Shown: in pieces, positions 47,018 to 56,141 of the stretch
Numbering within the stretch: the first letter of the stretch is position 1
Layout of the letters: the number at the start of each line of letters is the position of its first letter
Assembly: GCF_014897705.1 (NCBI RefSeq)
Contig: NZ_JABUXV010000015.1
Coordinates: forward strand, 1-64,000
Length of the DNA: 64,000 bases
Source: Brachybacterium sp. FME24
GTDB lineage: Bacteria > Actinomycetota > Actinomycetes > Actinomycetales > Dermabacteraceae
Direction of reading: 5' to 3'
The notes under the pieces: model-generated
Database searches by the model: none
The model's input: only the letters and a program-made list of their open reading frames with translations
Told to the model about the DNA's origin: nothing
Made by a program: the position numbers and the translations under genes

Positions 47018-49138
47018 TCAGAACACCGTGATGGTGACGGTGGACCCCTTCTCGAGCTCGGACCCCGCCGCTGCCGACTGCTCGTAGACGAGACCGAAGA
47101 CGGGTTCACCGCGATCGTGCTGCACGGTGACGGCGAATCCGGCGGCTTCGAGCGTCGCCTTCGCCTCGGCCTCCGGCGTCTGGAAGACGTCGGGGACCTT
47201 CACCATCTCCGGCCCCAGGGACGTCACCAGGGCGACGGAGTCCCCACGGTGACCGGTGCCGGAGGCGGGCGACTGGGAGATGACCGCTCCCGCAGGCACG
47301 CTGCCCGAGTGGGCCGAGGAGTCGGTCACCGTGAAGCCGGCGGCCTCCAGGGCACTGCGGGCGGAGTCACCGCTCTTCCCGGTCTGATCAGGGATCGTGA
47401 TCGGCTGGCGGCCCTGGGAGACGACGACGTGCACCTCCCCGCCCGCCGGCAGTGCCTCGGCCTCCTGGGACTGATCGATGATCTCGCCGGCGGGGATCGA
47501 CTCCGAGTATTCGGCGTCGTCCTCCACGAGCTGCAGGCCCTGGTCCTCGACAGCCGCCGTGGCCGCGTCGAGATCCAGGCCGACGAGATCGGGGACGGGG
47601 AAGGTCTGGACCCCCTTGGAGACCACGAGCTGGACGCTGGTCCCCTTCTTCACAGTCGTCCCTGTGCCGGGGCTCGCGGCGATGATGTGTCCGTCCGGGA
47701 CGGTCTCGTCGAACCGCTCCTCGGTGCGAATGGTGAGACCGGAGGAGGCCAGCACCGCCTCGGCGTCGGTCAGCTGGGTCCCGGTCAGCACAGGGATGGT
47801 GCGGTCTGCGCCGGGGCCCGTGTTGAGGTACCAGTCGCCTCCGGCCCAGGCGCCGGCGAGGAGCGCGGCGATCAGACTGAGCGTGGCGAGCATCGCGATC
47901 GGCCGTGAGCGACGTCGGGTACCCAGAGGCAGGTGACGGCCCCGGCGTGCCTTCGGCGCGCGCAGCACGACGGTCTGCGGTCCGGGATCGTCCTGCGTGC
48001 TCGAGTCGTCCGCGGCGGGGTCCGCCGGATCTGGCGCGACGTCACCGCTCCCGTCGACGACGACCGGGCCCTGGTCTCGGTGGTCGGGGTCGCCGTCCCT
48101 CGAGCCGTCGCCGGAGAGGCGGTCGTGGGCAGTCGCCTCGCCCTTGGTCGTGGTGAAGAGGTCGATGGGGAACGCGCGGGGGCCGTGACCCAGTTCGGCC
48201 ACGACGTCCTCGAGGGGGGAGGTCAGGCGCGGGACGTCGGAGGTACTGCTGCCCTCACGCAGCTCGGGGCGGGCATCCAGAGCGGTGTCGGGCAAGGTCT
48301 CGGCGAGATCGCGCACCGCGCGCAGCAGGTCGTCCGCGGTCGCCGGGCGCTGCTCGACCGGGCGGGCGGCGGCCCAGGTGACCACCGAGTCGAGCTCGCG
48401 GGGGATGCCGGTGACCAGGGTGGAGGGCGCGGGGATGTCCTCGTGGACGTGCTGGAACGCGATATGGACCGGCTGCTCGCCGAGGAAGGGCTGGCGTCCG
48501 GTGAGCATCTCGAACAGCACGACGCCCAGTGAGTACAGATCGCTGCGCTCGTCGCTGTGTCCCCGGGTGACCACTTCGGGGCTGATGTACGCAACGGTGC
48601 CCAGAAGGGTCGCGCTGGCCGAGGAGTTGCTGGAGCCGATGGCACGGGCGAGGCCGAAGTCGGCGACCTTCACGACGCCGCTCACATCCCGAAGGATGTT
48701 CTCCGGCTTGATGTCGCGGTGGACGATCCCGGCGGCGTGCGCGGCTACCAGGGCTTCGAGAACCTGCGCCGTCACATCGAGCGTGTCGCGGACTGTGAGA
48801 CGACCCTGTTCGGCGATCCGGGCACGCAGCGTCTCGCCGTCGATGAGCTCCATGGCGAGATAGATGCGGTCCTCGTCAGCGCCCTGATCGAAGACCCCGA
48901 CCACGTTGCGGTGCGCGAGCCGGGCTGCGGCACGGGCTTCCCGGCCGAAGCGACGACGGAAGTCCTCGTCCATCGCGAGATGGGGATGCATGATCTTCAG
49001 CGCGACGACCCGGTCCAGGCGCTCATCGTGTCCACGGTGCACGGTCGCCATTCCGCCGCGCGCGATGGGCTCCTCGACCCGATACCGGTCGTCGAGGAGC
49101 AGGCTGATGCCGGGGGAAGTCGACGTAGCCGCGCTCAC
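47018..49138 (-). CDS. Serine/threonine protein kinase with PASTA domains
   Basis: The 706-aa membrane receptor kinase has an N-terminal Hanks kinase domain with Gly loop IARGGMATV, catalytic Lys48, HRDIKPENIL (Asp142), DFG (Asp160) and GTVAYISPE. A Pro/Asp-rich linker follows, one TM (about 412-432), and four extracellular PASTA repeats (about 440-706), e.g. SPGTGTTVKKGTSVQLVVSKG. PASTA repeats sense peptidoglycan fragments, so it probably regulates the cell wall. Position beside aroG and the Rv2175c-like gene matches mycobacterial pknL, although PknL itself lacks PASTA repeats. The GTG start is six bases after TAGATT, with no RBS. Confidence 0.95.
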   Translation of the reverse strand: MSAATSTSPGISLLLDDRYRVEEPIARGGMATVHRGHDERLDRVVALKIMHPHLAMDEDFRRRFGREARAAARLAHRNVVGVFDQGADEDRIYLAMELIDGETLRARIAEQGRLTVRDTLDVTAQVLEALVAAHAAGIVHRDIKPENILRDVSGVVKVADFGLARAIGSSNSSASATLLGTVAYISPEVVTRGHSDERSDLYSLGVVLFEMLTGRQPFLGEQPVHIAFQHVHEDIPAPSTLVTGIPRELDSVVTWAAARPVEQRPATADDLLRAVRDLAETLPDTALDARPELREGSSTSDVPRLTSPLEDVVAELGHGPRAFPIDLFTTTKGEATAHDRLSGDGSRDGDPDHRDQGPVVVDGSGDVAPDPADPAADDSSTQDDPGPQTVVLRAPKARRGRHLPLGTRRRSRPIAMLATLSLIAALLAGAWAGGDWYLNTGPGADRTIPVLTGTQLTDAEAVLASSGLTIRTEERFDETVPDGHIIAASPGTGTTVKKGTSVQLVVSKGVQTFPVPDLVGLDLDAATAAVEDQGLQLVEDDAEYSESIPAGEIIDQSQEAEALPAGGEVHVVVSQGRQPITIPDQTGKSGDSARSALEAAGFTVTDSSAHSGSVPAGAVISQSPASGTGHRGDSVALVTSLGPEMVKVPDVFQTPEAEAKATLEAAGFAVTVQHDRGEPVFGLVYEQSAAAGSELEKGSTVTITVF

Positions 49139-49144
49139 GTAGCC

Positions 49145-49150
49145 AATCTA
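49145..49150 (-). promoter_or_regulatory. -10 element for the leaderless PASTA kinase gene
   Basis: On the minus strand TAGATT is followed by six bases and the GTG at 49138. Confidence 0.55.
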
Positions 49151-49272
49151 GGCCGCTGGATCGTGCGGGCACCGGAGCGACACACTGACGGCGCAGTCCG
49201 GACTGTGAGGTTCGACGGGTCCGGGGCGGTCGGGCGGGTGCGCGTCGCGTCCCGGCATGGCACGCTTGCTCT

Positions 49273-49626
49273 GTGAACGCTCTCGAAGACCTCATCACCG
49301 ACTGGCTGAACCTCCCCGACGTCGCCGAGCGACTGGACGTGGAGGTCTCGCGCGTGCGACGCCTCATCGACGAGGGGGAGCTGGTCTCGGTGCGCCGCGG
49401 CGATCCCGTCGTGCGCATGGTTCCCGCTGCGATGATCACCGACGACGGCATCGCTCCTCATCTGCAGGGCACCGTCACGCTCCTGCGGGACGGCGGCTTC
49501 GACGACATCGAACTGCTGACGTGGCTGTTCACCGAGGACGAGACTCTTCCGGGGCGTCCGATCGATCAGCTGCGCGCCGGTCAGCGCGGCGAGGTGCGCC
49601 GTCGCGCACAAGCCCTCGCCCTCTGA
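49273..49626 (+). CDS. Rv2175c-family DNA-binding protein
   Basis: The 117-aa protein has an N-terminal helix-turn-helix (about 12-50, LNLPDVAERLDVEVSRVRRL) and a C-terminal helical domain ending near LRAGQRGEVRRRAQALAL. In M. tuberculosis the homologue binds DNA and is phosphorylated by the neighbouring kinase PknL. Divergence from the kinase gene suggests the same pairing here (inference). The GTG start has no RBS. Confidence 0.9.
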   Translation: MNALEDLITDWLNLPDVAERLDVEVSRVRRLIDEGELVSVRRGDPVVRMVPAAMITDDGIAPHLQGTVTLLRDGGFDDIELLTWLFTEDETLPGRPIDQLRAGQRGEVRRRAQALAL

Positions 49627-49723
49627 CCAGGTCCGCGCCCGCTGATCTCACGCCCGCTGGTGCCATTCCCGCGGCATGACGGCGCGCTCAGGCTGCTGAG
49701 TCACCGATCGCTGGCGATCGTCG

Positions 49724-50857
49724 TCAGGCGGGCAGCGACTCGACGTCGGTGGCCAGCTCGGCAAGCGTTGCCAGGCCCGCACGGCCCAGATCTCCGATCT
49801 CCGTGGCGTGCTCCAGGAGTTCGCGTCCGACCCCGGCGCGCTCGCGCACCTCGTCCGCGACGGAGCGGACCGCGCCGGTGGAGACCATGAGGTCGTGGAC
49901 GGTGGCGATCTGTTCCGGTGCGGCGTCGGCTCGTCCGATCGCGCGAGCGAGCACTCCACGACCGGCGTCGTCCGTGGCGGACTCCGTCCGCGCGAGCAGC
50001 ACGGTGCGCTTCCCCTCGACGATGTCACCGCCGATCGGTTTACCGGTCTCGTCCTGATCGCCGACGACGCTGAGCAGGTCGTCACGCAGCTGGAAGGCAG
50101 TCCCCACCTCGATCGCCCACGCAGAGAGCAGATCGAGCGCGGAGTCGTCCGCGCCCATCAGCGCCGCCCCGAGGCGGACCGGGCGCAGGACCGTGTAGGG
50201 CACGGTCTTCCACCGGATCACGGACAGAGCCGCCTGCTCCGCATCGACCGAGGACGTGAATCCGCCGGCCTGGTGCAGGATGTCCAGGAACTGGCCGGAC
50301 ATGACCTCGGTGCGGAGGTCGTCGAACTCCCGGCGGGCCCGGATCGTGCACCCCGGATCCCCGTCGACGCCACCGGCAATCTGCTCGGCCCAGCTGAGAG
50401 CCAGATCGCCGAGCACGATCGCGACCGCGACACCGTAGTCCTCGGACGACCCGACGAGGTGGTCCCGTTCGTGTCGGGCGGCTGCGGAGATGTGGAGGGC
50501 AGGTCGGCCGCGGCGCATAGGGGAGTGGTCGATGACATCGTCGTGCATGAGAGCCGCGGCCTGGACCAGCTCGATCGCCACACCGCAGCGCGCGAGAGCA
50601 TCCAGTTCCTGCGCCGTCGGTTCACGATCGAGCGCGGCCACCCCGCCCCAGAAGCAGAAGCGGGGGCGCAGCAGCTTGCCGCCGTCGAGATAGTGGCCCA
50701 GGGAGTCCACCAGGGTCGCCGTCTCGGGGGAGATCTCCGCGAGCTGCCGACGCCGACTCTCGAGCTCCTCCTGAGTGATCGCCTCCATCCGCTCGACCAG
50801 GAGCTCGTCGAGCTCACGCACGCGATCGCCGGTGGTCGGCGCTTGAGCTGAGGACAT
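49724..50857 (-). CDS. Polyprenyl diphosphate synthase
   Basis: The 377-aa trans-prenyltransferase has the first Asp-rich motif in MHDDVIDHSPMRRGRP and the second in FQLRDDLLSV, with GKLLRPR and the FGGDIVEGKRT-like (GGDIVEGKRT) region. It builds isoprenoid chains for quinones or carotenoids; chain length cannot be read directly. The ATG at 50857 follows AAAGGGAG; the frame is open far upstream but without coding features. The neighbourhood matches mycobacterial idsA-type genes near Rv2175c. Confidence 0.93.
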   Translation of the reverse strand: MSSAQAPTTGDRVRELDELLVERMEAITQEELESRRRQLAEISPETATLVDSLGHYLDGGKLLRPRFCFWGGVAALDREPTAQELDALARCGVAIELVQAAALMHDDVIDHSPMRRGRPALHISAAARHERDHLVGSSEDYGVAVAIVLGDLALSWAEQIAGGVDGDPGCTIRARREFDDLRTEVMSGQFLDILHQAGGFTSSVDAEQAALSVIRWKTVPYTVLRPVRLGAALMGADDSALDLLSAWAIEVGTAFQLRDDLLSVVGDQDETGKPIGGDIVEGKRTVLLARTESATDDAGRGVLARAIGRADAAPEQIATVHDLMVSTGAVRSVADEVRERAGVGRELLEHATEIGDLGRAGLATLAELATDVESLPA

Positions 50858-51007
50858 CGGTACTCCCTTTCCCACGGTCCCGTTGATCCTCGCATGTCCA
50901 CCTGATCGAGCCTTGGGGTCACGGGCATCGTTCCTCCCCAGGGCGCCTTCGTCCCCAACTGCGCCACCCGGCACCCGCGAAGTCGGGCGGTGCTGGAGGG
51001 TCGATCT

Positions 51008-52174
51008 ATGACGACGAACACATTTCCTGCCGGCCCCGACCGCCGACTCCTGCATGCCGACAATCCCTCCGAGCTCCTCGCCGAGACCAGGATCTGCCTG
51101 CGACAGATCCCCTCGGACTGCGTGATCATGATGGGGCACTGCGGCCACGGATCGCCCCCGATGGTCACGATCTCCCACCTCGCCGACCTGCTCGCACACG
51201 ACGGACGGGATCACCTCGAGCACCACCTGGGCCTGATGCTCCGGCGCGGCAGCACCCGCGCCTACGCGCTGATCGTCCTTGGTGACGGTTACGAGGAGAT
51301 CCCCGAGCAGCTCGTGGAGGACATGACGGTCATCACCGCGGGGCGGCTCCTCCTGACCACCTCCCAGCTCCTGCCCGAGCCGTTCCCTCTCGACGCCCTC
51401 TGGGTGGCGGGCAACGGGAGCTGCCGGCAGGTGATCCTCGGCGAGCGGGATCGTGAACGCGAGGAGGAGCGGATCCTGATCTCGCCGCCCCATCCGCTGC
51501 AGCCGTTCGCCGAGACCACCGCCGCCGCCAGTGAAGTGCTCACCGGGCGGCCGATCCCACAGGCCCCGAAGGAGGAGCCCGAGCTGTCGCAGATCGGTCG
51601 CTCCCTCGCCCTGTCGCGCACCGAGCTCAGCGACCCCCTCGATCCGGGGGAGCTGTTCGCGGACGCCCGGACCGCCCTCCGGAGGCTTCGCACCCCGCCT
51701 CGGGATCCCGCCGACCCGGGCTTCGTGACGGACTGTGAACACGTTGCCGCTCTCCTCTCCGCCGTCGCCGTCGACAGGCTCCACTGGGAGCTCCTGGCTC
51801 AATGCGTCGACCGTGGCAACTCCGGACGCATCGATCGTGACGAGCTGCTGCAGGTGCTCGCGCGCGATGGGAAATGGACCCCAGATCCCGATGTCTGTGC
51901 AGGTGGGAGCTGGTATGAAGCGATCGGAAGATTGCGCATCGTCGCGGCGGTCGCCGTCCCGGAGCTGCCGCCGCAGCAGCGCGGCATCGCGCGGGAGGCC
52001 TGGCGCGGACTGACAGCGATGCTCGTCCTGCTGAGCTGGTGGAATCACCGCTTCGCCACGGCGGGCGGTCTCGTCGACGAGCTCCGGGACCGCGAACCGG
52101 AGTCGACTCTGGCACCCTTGCTGGCACGAATGACCGACACGCCGATCTTCCCGGCCTGGTGGCCCAGCTCCTGA
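51008..52174 (+). CDS. DUF4192-like protein
   Basis: The 388-aa protein has an N-terminal region built around SELLAETRICLRQIPSDCVIMMG and a C-terminal region with LTAMLVLLSWWNHRFATAGGLVDE and PAWWPSS. This is the pattern I associate with the actinobacterial DUF4192 family. The function of the family is unknown. No membrane segments or catalytic motifs are visible. The ATG at 51008 follows GGAGG. It is divergent from the prenyl synthase gene. Confidence 0.65.
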   Translation: MTTNTFPAGPDRRLLHADNPSELLAETRICLRQIPSDCVIMMGHCGHGSPPMVTISHLADLLAHDGRDHLEHHLGLMLRRGSTRAYALIVLGDGYEEIPEQLVEDMTVITAGRLLLTTSQLLPEPFPLDALWVAGNGSCRQVILGERDREREEERILISPPHPLQPFAETTAAASEVLTGRPIPQAPKEEPELSQIGRSLALSRTELSDPLDPGELFADARTALRRLRTPPRDPADPGFVTDCEHVAALLSAVAVDRLHWELLAQCVDRGNSGRIDRDELLQVLARDGKWTPDPDVCAGGSWYEAIGRLRIVAAVAVPELPPQQRGIAREAWRGLTAMLVLLSWWNHRFATAGGLVDELRDREPESTLAPLLARMTDTPIFPAWWPSS

Positions 52175-52226
52175 CCCAGGCTCGCTGGCGGATGCCGCGT
52201 GGGGAAGCAGGGAGGAGGAGTTGCCG

Positions 52227-53453
52227 ATGACTGTTCTCGGAGCTCTGCGCGGGGGCACCGCGGACGTCCCGTCGACTCCTGGGGTCGACTGCGATCCGCC
52301 TGGGCCCGCACAGTCAGTGCGGCCCCCGGCCGCTCCGGCGACGGACACCGGGGCCTGGCGACCCGAGCACGGGAACGGAGATCGCCGTTTCGCCGCTCTG
52401 GGTGCGGTGCCGCTCGAGAGCGGGGCCGTCCTCGAGGACGTCACGATGGCCTACGAGACCTGGGGAGTTCTCGATGCCGAGCGCAGCAACGCGGTACTCG
52501 TCCTGCACGCGCTGACCGGAGATTCCCACGTGCGCGGAGCTGCCAGTACGGCCCATGCGAGTCCTGGCTGGTGGGACGAGATGGTCGGGCCGGGTTGCCC
52601 GATCGACACCGATCGGTACTTCGTCATCGCCCCGAACATCCTGGGCGGCTGTCAGGGCACCACCGGTCCCAGCTCTGCTGCACCGGACGGTCGTCCCTGG
52701 GGCTCGCGTTTTCCGCTGGTGACCGTGCGTGACCAGGTCGAGGCGGAGCGCCGCCTGGGCGATCAGCTCGGGATCCGCCGGTGGTCCCTCGTGATCGGCG
52801 GTTCGATGGGAGGGATGCGGGCCATCGAATGGGCGGTCTCGCACCCGGAGGAGGTCCGCAGACTCGCGGTCATCGCCGCGTCGGCTCGTGCCACGGCCGA
52901 CCAGATCGCCTGGAACAGTGCTCAGATCGCTGCCATCCGGGTCGATCCCGGTTTCCAGGGCGGGGACTACTACGACCAGCCCGGCAGTCAGGGCCCCCAC
53001 CAGGGTCTGGGCATCGCGCGACGCATCGCGCACACGACCTACCGCACGGCGGCCGAGCTCGAGACCCGATTCGGGAACCAGGCGCAACCGGACGAGGACC
53101 CTTTCGACGGCCACGGCCGTCATCAGGTGACGAGCTACCTCGATCACCATGCCGGCAAGCTCTCGCGCCGCTTCGACGCCAACTCGTACCTGGTGCTCGC
53201 GCAGTCGATGAACACTCATGACGTGGGCCGCGGCCGCGGGGGCACCGCCGCCGCTCTGTCACGGGTGCGCGCCCGCACACTCGTGGTCGCCATCGACTCC
53301 GATCGGCTGTTCCCGCCCGATCTGGTGGCAGAGATGGTCCGGCATATCCCGCAGGCGCAATGGCACGTGGCCGCCTCCTCGATCGGCCACGATGCTTTCC
53401 TGCTCGCACACCCTGATCTCGACGAGTGGATCGGCGCCCTGCTGGATGGCTAA
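52227..53453 (+). CDS. metX: Homoserine O-acetyltransferase
   Basis: The 408-aa alpha/beta-hydrolase-fold enzyme transfers acetyl to homoserine in methionine synthesis. The features are LHALTGDSHVRG, NILGGCQGTTGPSS, nucleophile GGSMGGMRAIEW and the acid and base in VVAIDSDRLFPPDL and SSIGHDAFL. A ~45-residue Pro/Asp-rich N-terminus is an extension. The ATG at 52227 follows GGAGGAGG. The usual partner metY is not in the window. Use of acetyl- rather than succinyl-CoA is a family inference. Confidence 0.93.
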   Translation: MTVLGALRGGTADVPSTPGVDCDPPGPAQSVRPPAAPATDTGAWRPEHGNGDRRFAALGAVPLESGAVLEDVTMAYETWGVLDAERSNAVLVLHALTGDSHVRGAASTAHASPGWWDEMVGPGCPIDTDRYFVIAPNILGGCQGTTGPSSAAPDGRPWGSRFPLVTVRDQVEAERRLGDQLGIRRWSLVIGGSMGGMRAIEWAVSHPEEVRRLAVIAASARATADQIAWNSAQIAAIRVDPGFQGGDYYDQPGSQGPHQGLGIARRIAHTTYRTAAELETRFGNQAQPDEDPFDGHGRHQVTSYLDHHAGKLSRRFDANSYLVLAQSMNTHDVGRGRGGTAAALSRVRARTLVVAIDSDRLFPPDLVAEMVRHIPQAQWHVAASSIGHDAFLLAHPDLDEWIGALLDG

Positions 53454-53522
53454 GCTGTACCGATCAGTCGACCGCCACCTGGAGTGGGGTCGCGGGAACC
53501 GTCCAGAGGGGGGAGCAGGCGC

Positions 53523-53948
53523 ATGACCATCGTCGTGGGGTACTCACCGTCAGGACAGGGCATGGCAGCCCTGAAGGCAGCAGTCCGATCCGCGCGCCGC
53601 ACCAAGGAGAGCTTGGTCGTCGCCTTCTACCAGTTCAACGACTCGGGAGACGGCCTCGCGGCACCATCCGAGGACGACGTCCGCACCGCGCTCGCCGCCG
53701 CCGACGCCGAAGGAGTCGATGTCACCCTGCGCAGCAGGTCCCTGCAGGACATCGGGGAGTTCCTCCTGACGGTGGTGGACGAGGTCTCTGCCACCCTGCT
53801 GGTGATCGGGCTGCGTCGGAAATCCCCCATCGGCAAGCTCAACCTCGGCGCTGCCGCTCGCCGTGTCGTGCTCGGCGCGCCCTGCCCGGTGCTCGCGGTG
53901 AAGGACGACCCCCGTGGCATCGAGGCCAGTAGGGCCGTCGGCACCTGA
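53523..53948 (+). CDS. Universal stress protein family protein
   Basis: The 141-aa single-domain UspA-like protein starts MTIVVGYSPSGQGMAAL. The C-terminal segment is KLNLGAAARRVVLGAPCPVLAVK, close to the G-2X-G-9X-G(S/T) ATP-binding pattern but with Ala where Ser/Thr is usual, so ATP binding is uncertain. The ATG follows GGGGGGAG. It is 69 bases downstream of metX and may be co-transcribed. Confidence 0.85.
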   Translation: MTIVVGYSPSGQGMAALKAAVRSARRTKESLVVAFYQFNDSGDGLAAPSEDDVRTALAAADAEGVDVTLRSRSLQDIGEFLLTVVDEVSATLLVIGLRRKSPIGKLNLGAAARRVVLGAPCPVLAVKDDPRGIEASRAVGT

Positions 53949-54036
53949 CCGCTGCTGGCGCACAGCTCCCCAGGCGGGCCTGAGCCGGTCGACGCACGCT
54001 GTCTCGACCCTGTGGCGGCTCGGCTTCTGCGCGGTG

Positions 54037-54066
54037 GGAATAAGCGTGCGCTGTGGACGTTATACT
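54037..54066 (+). promoter_or_regulatory. Promoter of the principal sigma factor gene, possible ECF overlap
   Basis: TATACT at 54061-54066 is a strong SigA-type -10. It overlaps GTT (54059-54061), which lies 17 bases after GGAAT (54037-54041), similar to the SigR/SigH class (GGAAT, spacer, GTT). A leader of about 150 bases follows before the GTG at 54222; no gene lies there. Confidence 0.45.
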
Positions 54067-54221
54067 GAACAGGCTTGACGGCACCGTGCCTTCGTGCGCC
54101 GTGATACCGGTTTGGACCGGGACAACGGTTGCCGCGCGGAGTCCGTGAGCCGCGCCGAGATGACTGATCGCCCGAGTGTGGCGGTGTACCCCAGGGGAGC
54201 ACCGCCGGAAGAAGGAACTCT

Positions 54222-55577
54222 GTGACCTCCTCCAAGACCGCTGAGACCGCCACCGACACGACCGCCGAGACGGCCGCGTCCGAGGCGGACGCGCCCTCGA
54301 AGCGTTCCGCGTCGACCGCGACGAGCACGACCGCGAAGACCGGAACCGCCAAGCGCACCACTACCCGCAAGCCCGCGGAGACGTCGGCCGCGAGCGAGGA
54401 AGACGCCGCGACGACCGCGGCCCCTGCCGCCAAGAAGACGGCGGCGAAGAAGGCCCCGGCCAAGAAGACCGCGGCCACGAAGTCGGCTGCTGCCAAGGCC
54501 GCCGCCGCGTCGAAGGACGCGGAAGAAGAGGTCGAGGAAGAGACCGACGAGACCGAGAAGAAGAAGGAGACCTCGGAGACCGACGCCAAGGTCGAGGCCT
54601 CCGGCGGTTTCGTGTTCAACGCCGCAGAGGATGACGCCCCGGCCCAGCAGGTCGTCACCGCAGGTGCGACCGCGGATCCCGTCAAGGACTACCTCAAGCA
54701 GATCGGCAAGGTCGCACTGCTCAATGCGGCCCAGGAGGTCGAGCTCGCCGAGCGCATCGAGGCCGGCCTGTACGCCGAGCAGAAGATCAAGGCCGACGAG
54801 TCCATGGTCAAGACCAAGCCCGGTCGCGAACTTGCGATGATCACCGAGGACGGCCGCGCTGCCAAGGATCACCTGCTCGAGGCCAACCTGCGCCTGGTGG
54901 TCTCCCTCGCCAAGCGCTACACCGGGCGCGGCATGCTCTTCCTGGACCTCATCCAGGAAGGCAACCTCGGTCTGATCCGCGCCGTGGAGAAGTTCGACTA
55001 CTCCAAGGGCTACAAGTTCTCGACCTACGCCACGTGGTGGATCCGCCAGGCCATCACCCGCGCCATGGCCGACCAGGCCCGCACCATCCGTATCCCGGTG
55101 CACATGGTCGAGGTCATCAACAAGCTCGCCCGGGTCCAGCGACAGATGCTGCAGGACCTCGGGCGTGAGCCCACCCCAGAGGAGCTCGCCAAGGAGCTGG
55201 ACATGACGCCCGAGAAGGTCGTCGAGGTCCAGAAGTACGGTCGCGAGCCGATCTCCCTGCACACTCCGCTGGGCGAGGACGGAGACAGCGAGTTCGGCGA
55301 CCTCATCGAGGACTCCGAGGCCGTCGTCCCCGCCGACGCCGTGAGCTTCACGCTCCTGCAGGAGCAGCTCCACTCGGTGCTGGACACCCTCTCCGAGCGG
55401 GAGGCCGGAGTGGTCTCCATGCGCTTCGGCCTCGAGGACGGTCAGCCCAAGACCCTCGACGAGATCGGCAAGGTCTACGGCGTGACGCGCGAGCGGATCC
55501 GCCAGATCGAGTCCAAGACGATGTCGAAGCTGCGTCACCCCTCGCGTTCGCAGGTACTCCGGGACTACCTCGACTGA
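54222..55577 (+). CDS. sigA: Principal RNA polymerase sigma factor
   Basis: The 451-aa sigma-70 factor has a ~130-residue Lys/Ala/Thr/Glu-rich N-terminus with [18 protein letters not shown] repeats. Region 1.2 follows ([16 protein letters not shown]), then region 2 ([38 protein letters not shown]), region 3 and region 4 with the -35-binding HTH ([19 protein letters not shown]) and the final LRDYLD. It directs core RNA polymerase to housekeeping promoters. The GTG at 54222 follows GAAGGA. Confidence 0.96.
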   Translation: MTSSKTAETATDTTAETAASEADAPSKRSASTATSTTAKTGTAKRTTTRKPAETSAASEEDAATTAAPAAKKTAAKKAPAKKTAATKSAAAKAAAASKDAEEEVEEETDETEKKKETSETDAKVEASGGFVFNAAEDDAPAQQVVTAGATADPVKDYLKQIGKVALLNAAQEVELAERIEAGLYAEQKIKADESMVKTKPGRELAMITEDGRAAKDHLLEANLRLVVSLAKRYTGRGMLFLDLIQEGNLGLIRAVEKFDYSKGYKFSTYATWWIRQAITRAMADQARTIRIPVHMVEVINKLARVQRQMLQDLGREPTPEELAKELDMTPEKVVEVQKYGREPISLHTPLGEDGDSEFGDLIEDSEAVVPADAVSFTLLQEQLHSVLDTLSEREAGVVSMRFGLEDGQPKTLDEIGKVYGVTRERIRQIESKTMSKLRHPSRSQVLRDYLD

Positions 55578-55601
55578 GGATGACCTGGTAGGTGCTCCCC
55601 G

Positions 55602-55638
55602 ACGGCGCCGGACACCCTGTGAGGGGTTCCGGCGCCGT
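55602..55638 (+). terminator. Terminator after sigA
   Basis: An 11-bp perfect stem (55602-55612 with 55628-55638) and 15-base loop, 25 bases past the sigA stop. Confidence 0.7.
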
Positions 55639-55732
55639 CTGCGTGGTCCGCGCGGCCGGTGCACCGGGCCTTCGGGCCTGTGATCCGCGAGAGGACTCAG
55701 GGACAGGCGCAGACACGGATGTAGACACAGAC

Positions 55733-55762
55733 GAGGGTGCCCACCAGCTGGTGGGCACCCTC
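55733..55762. terminator. Perfect palindrome between sigA and DUF7455 gene
   Basis: A 30-base perfect inverted repeat (arms 55733-55747 and 55748-55762) with no spacer. It is 31 bases past the end of the leftward DUF7455 gene and most likely its terminator. A dimeric protein-binding site cannot be excluded. Confidence 0.6.
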
Positions 55763-55793
55763 GGATGCATCGGGAGGCCTGGTGGCCGAGGAC

Positions 55794-56012
55794 TCAGTCC
55801 TCGACCAGCTCGGGCTTCGCGTGGAGTCGATCGGTCTCGTCGATGACCTCGGACGCGACGTCGTGGAGGGCATCCTGGTGGGCGCGGGCGTGATGGGCGC
55901 AGAACATCAGTTCGCCGCCGGCTTCCAGGAGCACCTTGACGTACGCCTGGGCACCGCAGCGGTCGCAGCGGTCGTGCGCGGTCAGCCGGGGGGCTTCAAG
56001 AGTCAGGTTCAT
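55794..56012 (-). CDS. DUF7455 small zinc-binding-like protein
   Basis: The 72-aa protein has paired cysteines in DRCDRCGAQAYV and a FCAHHA motif, enough to bind one zinc. It is a conserved actinobacterial small protein often found beside the principal sigma factor gene. Function is unknown. The ATG at 56012 has no RBS and lies six bases after TAGAAA on the minus strand, so it may be leaderless. Confidence 0.87.
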   Translation of the reverse strand: MNLTLEAPRLTAHDRCDRCGAQAYVKVLLEAGGELMFCAHHARAHQDALHDVASEVIDETDRLHAKPELVED

Positions 56013-56018
56013 AGGTCT

Positions 56019-56024
56019 TTTCTA
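56019..56024 (-). promoter_or_regulatory. -10 element for the leaderless DUF7455 gene
   Basis: On the minus strand TAGAAA is followed by six bases and the ATG at 56012. It is weaker than the other leaderless -10s because its last base is A. Confidence 0.4.
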
Positions 56025-56128
56025 GCATCAGACGCGCCATGGGGGGAGATCTACGTGCCCTGGTTCGCTGGCGGCGCAACGGACGTGTGAGCGGAGCCGC
56101 AATGCGCTGATATGACGCCTCGGACCCG

Positions 56129-56134
56129 TAGGAT
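56129..56134 (+). promoter_or_regulatory. -10 element for leaderless parE
   Basis: TAGGAT is followed by seven bases and the parE GTG at 56142. The GAAGG in the gap is too close to the start to be a normal RBS. Confidence 0.5.
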
Positions 56135-56141
56135 CCGAAGG

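Noticed and set aside
54300..54530. Lys/Ala-rich repeats resembling histone H1 or HU tails, possibly a separate DNA-binding gene
   Set aside because: They are in frame with sigA and form the disordered N-terminus seen in many actinobacterial principal sigma factors.
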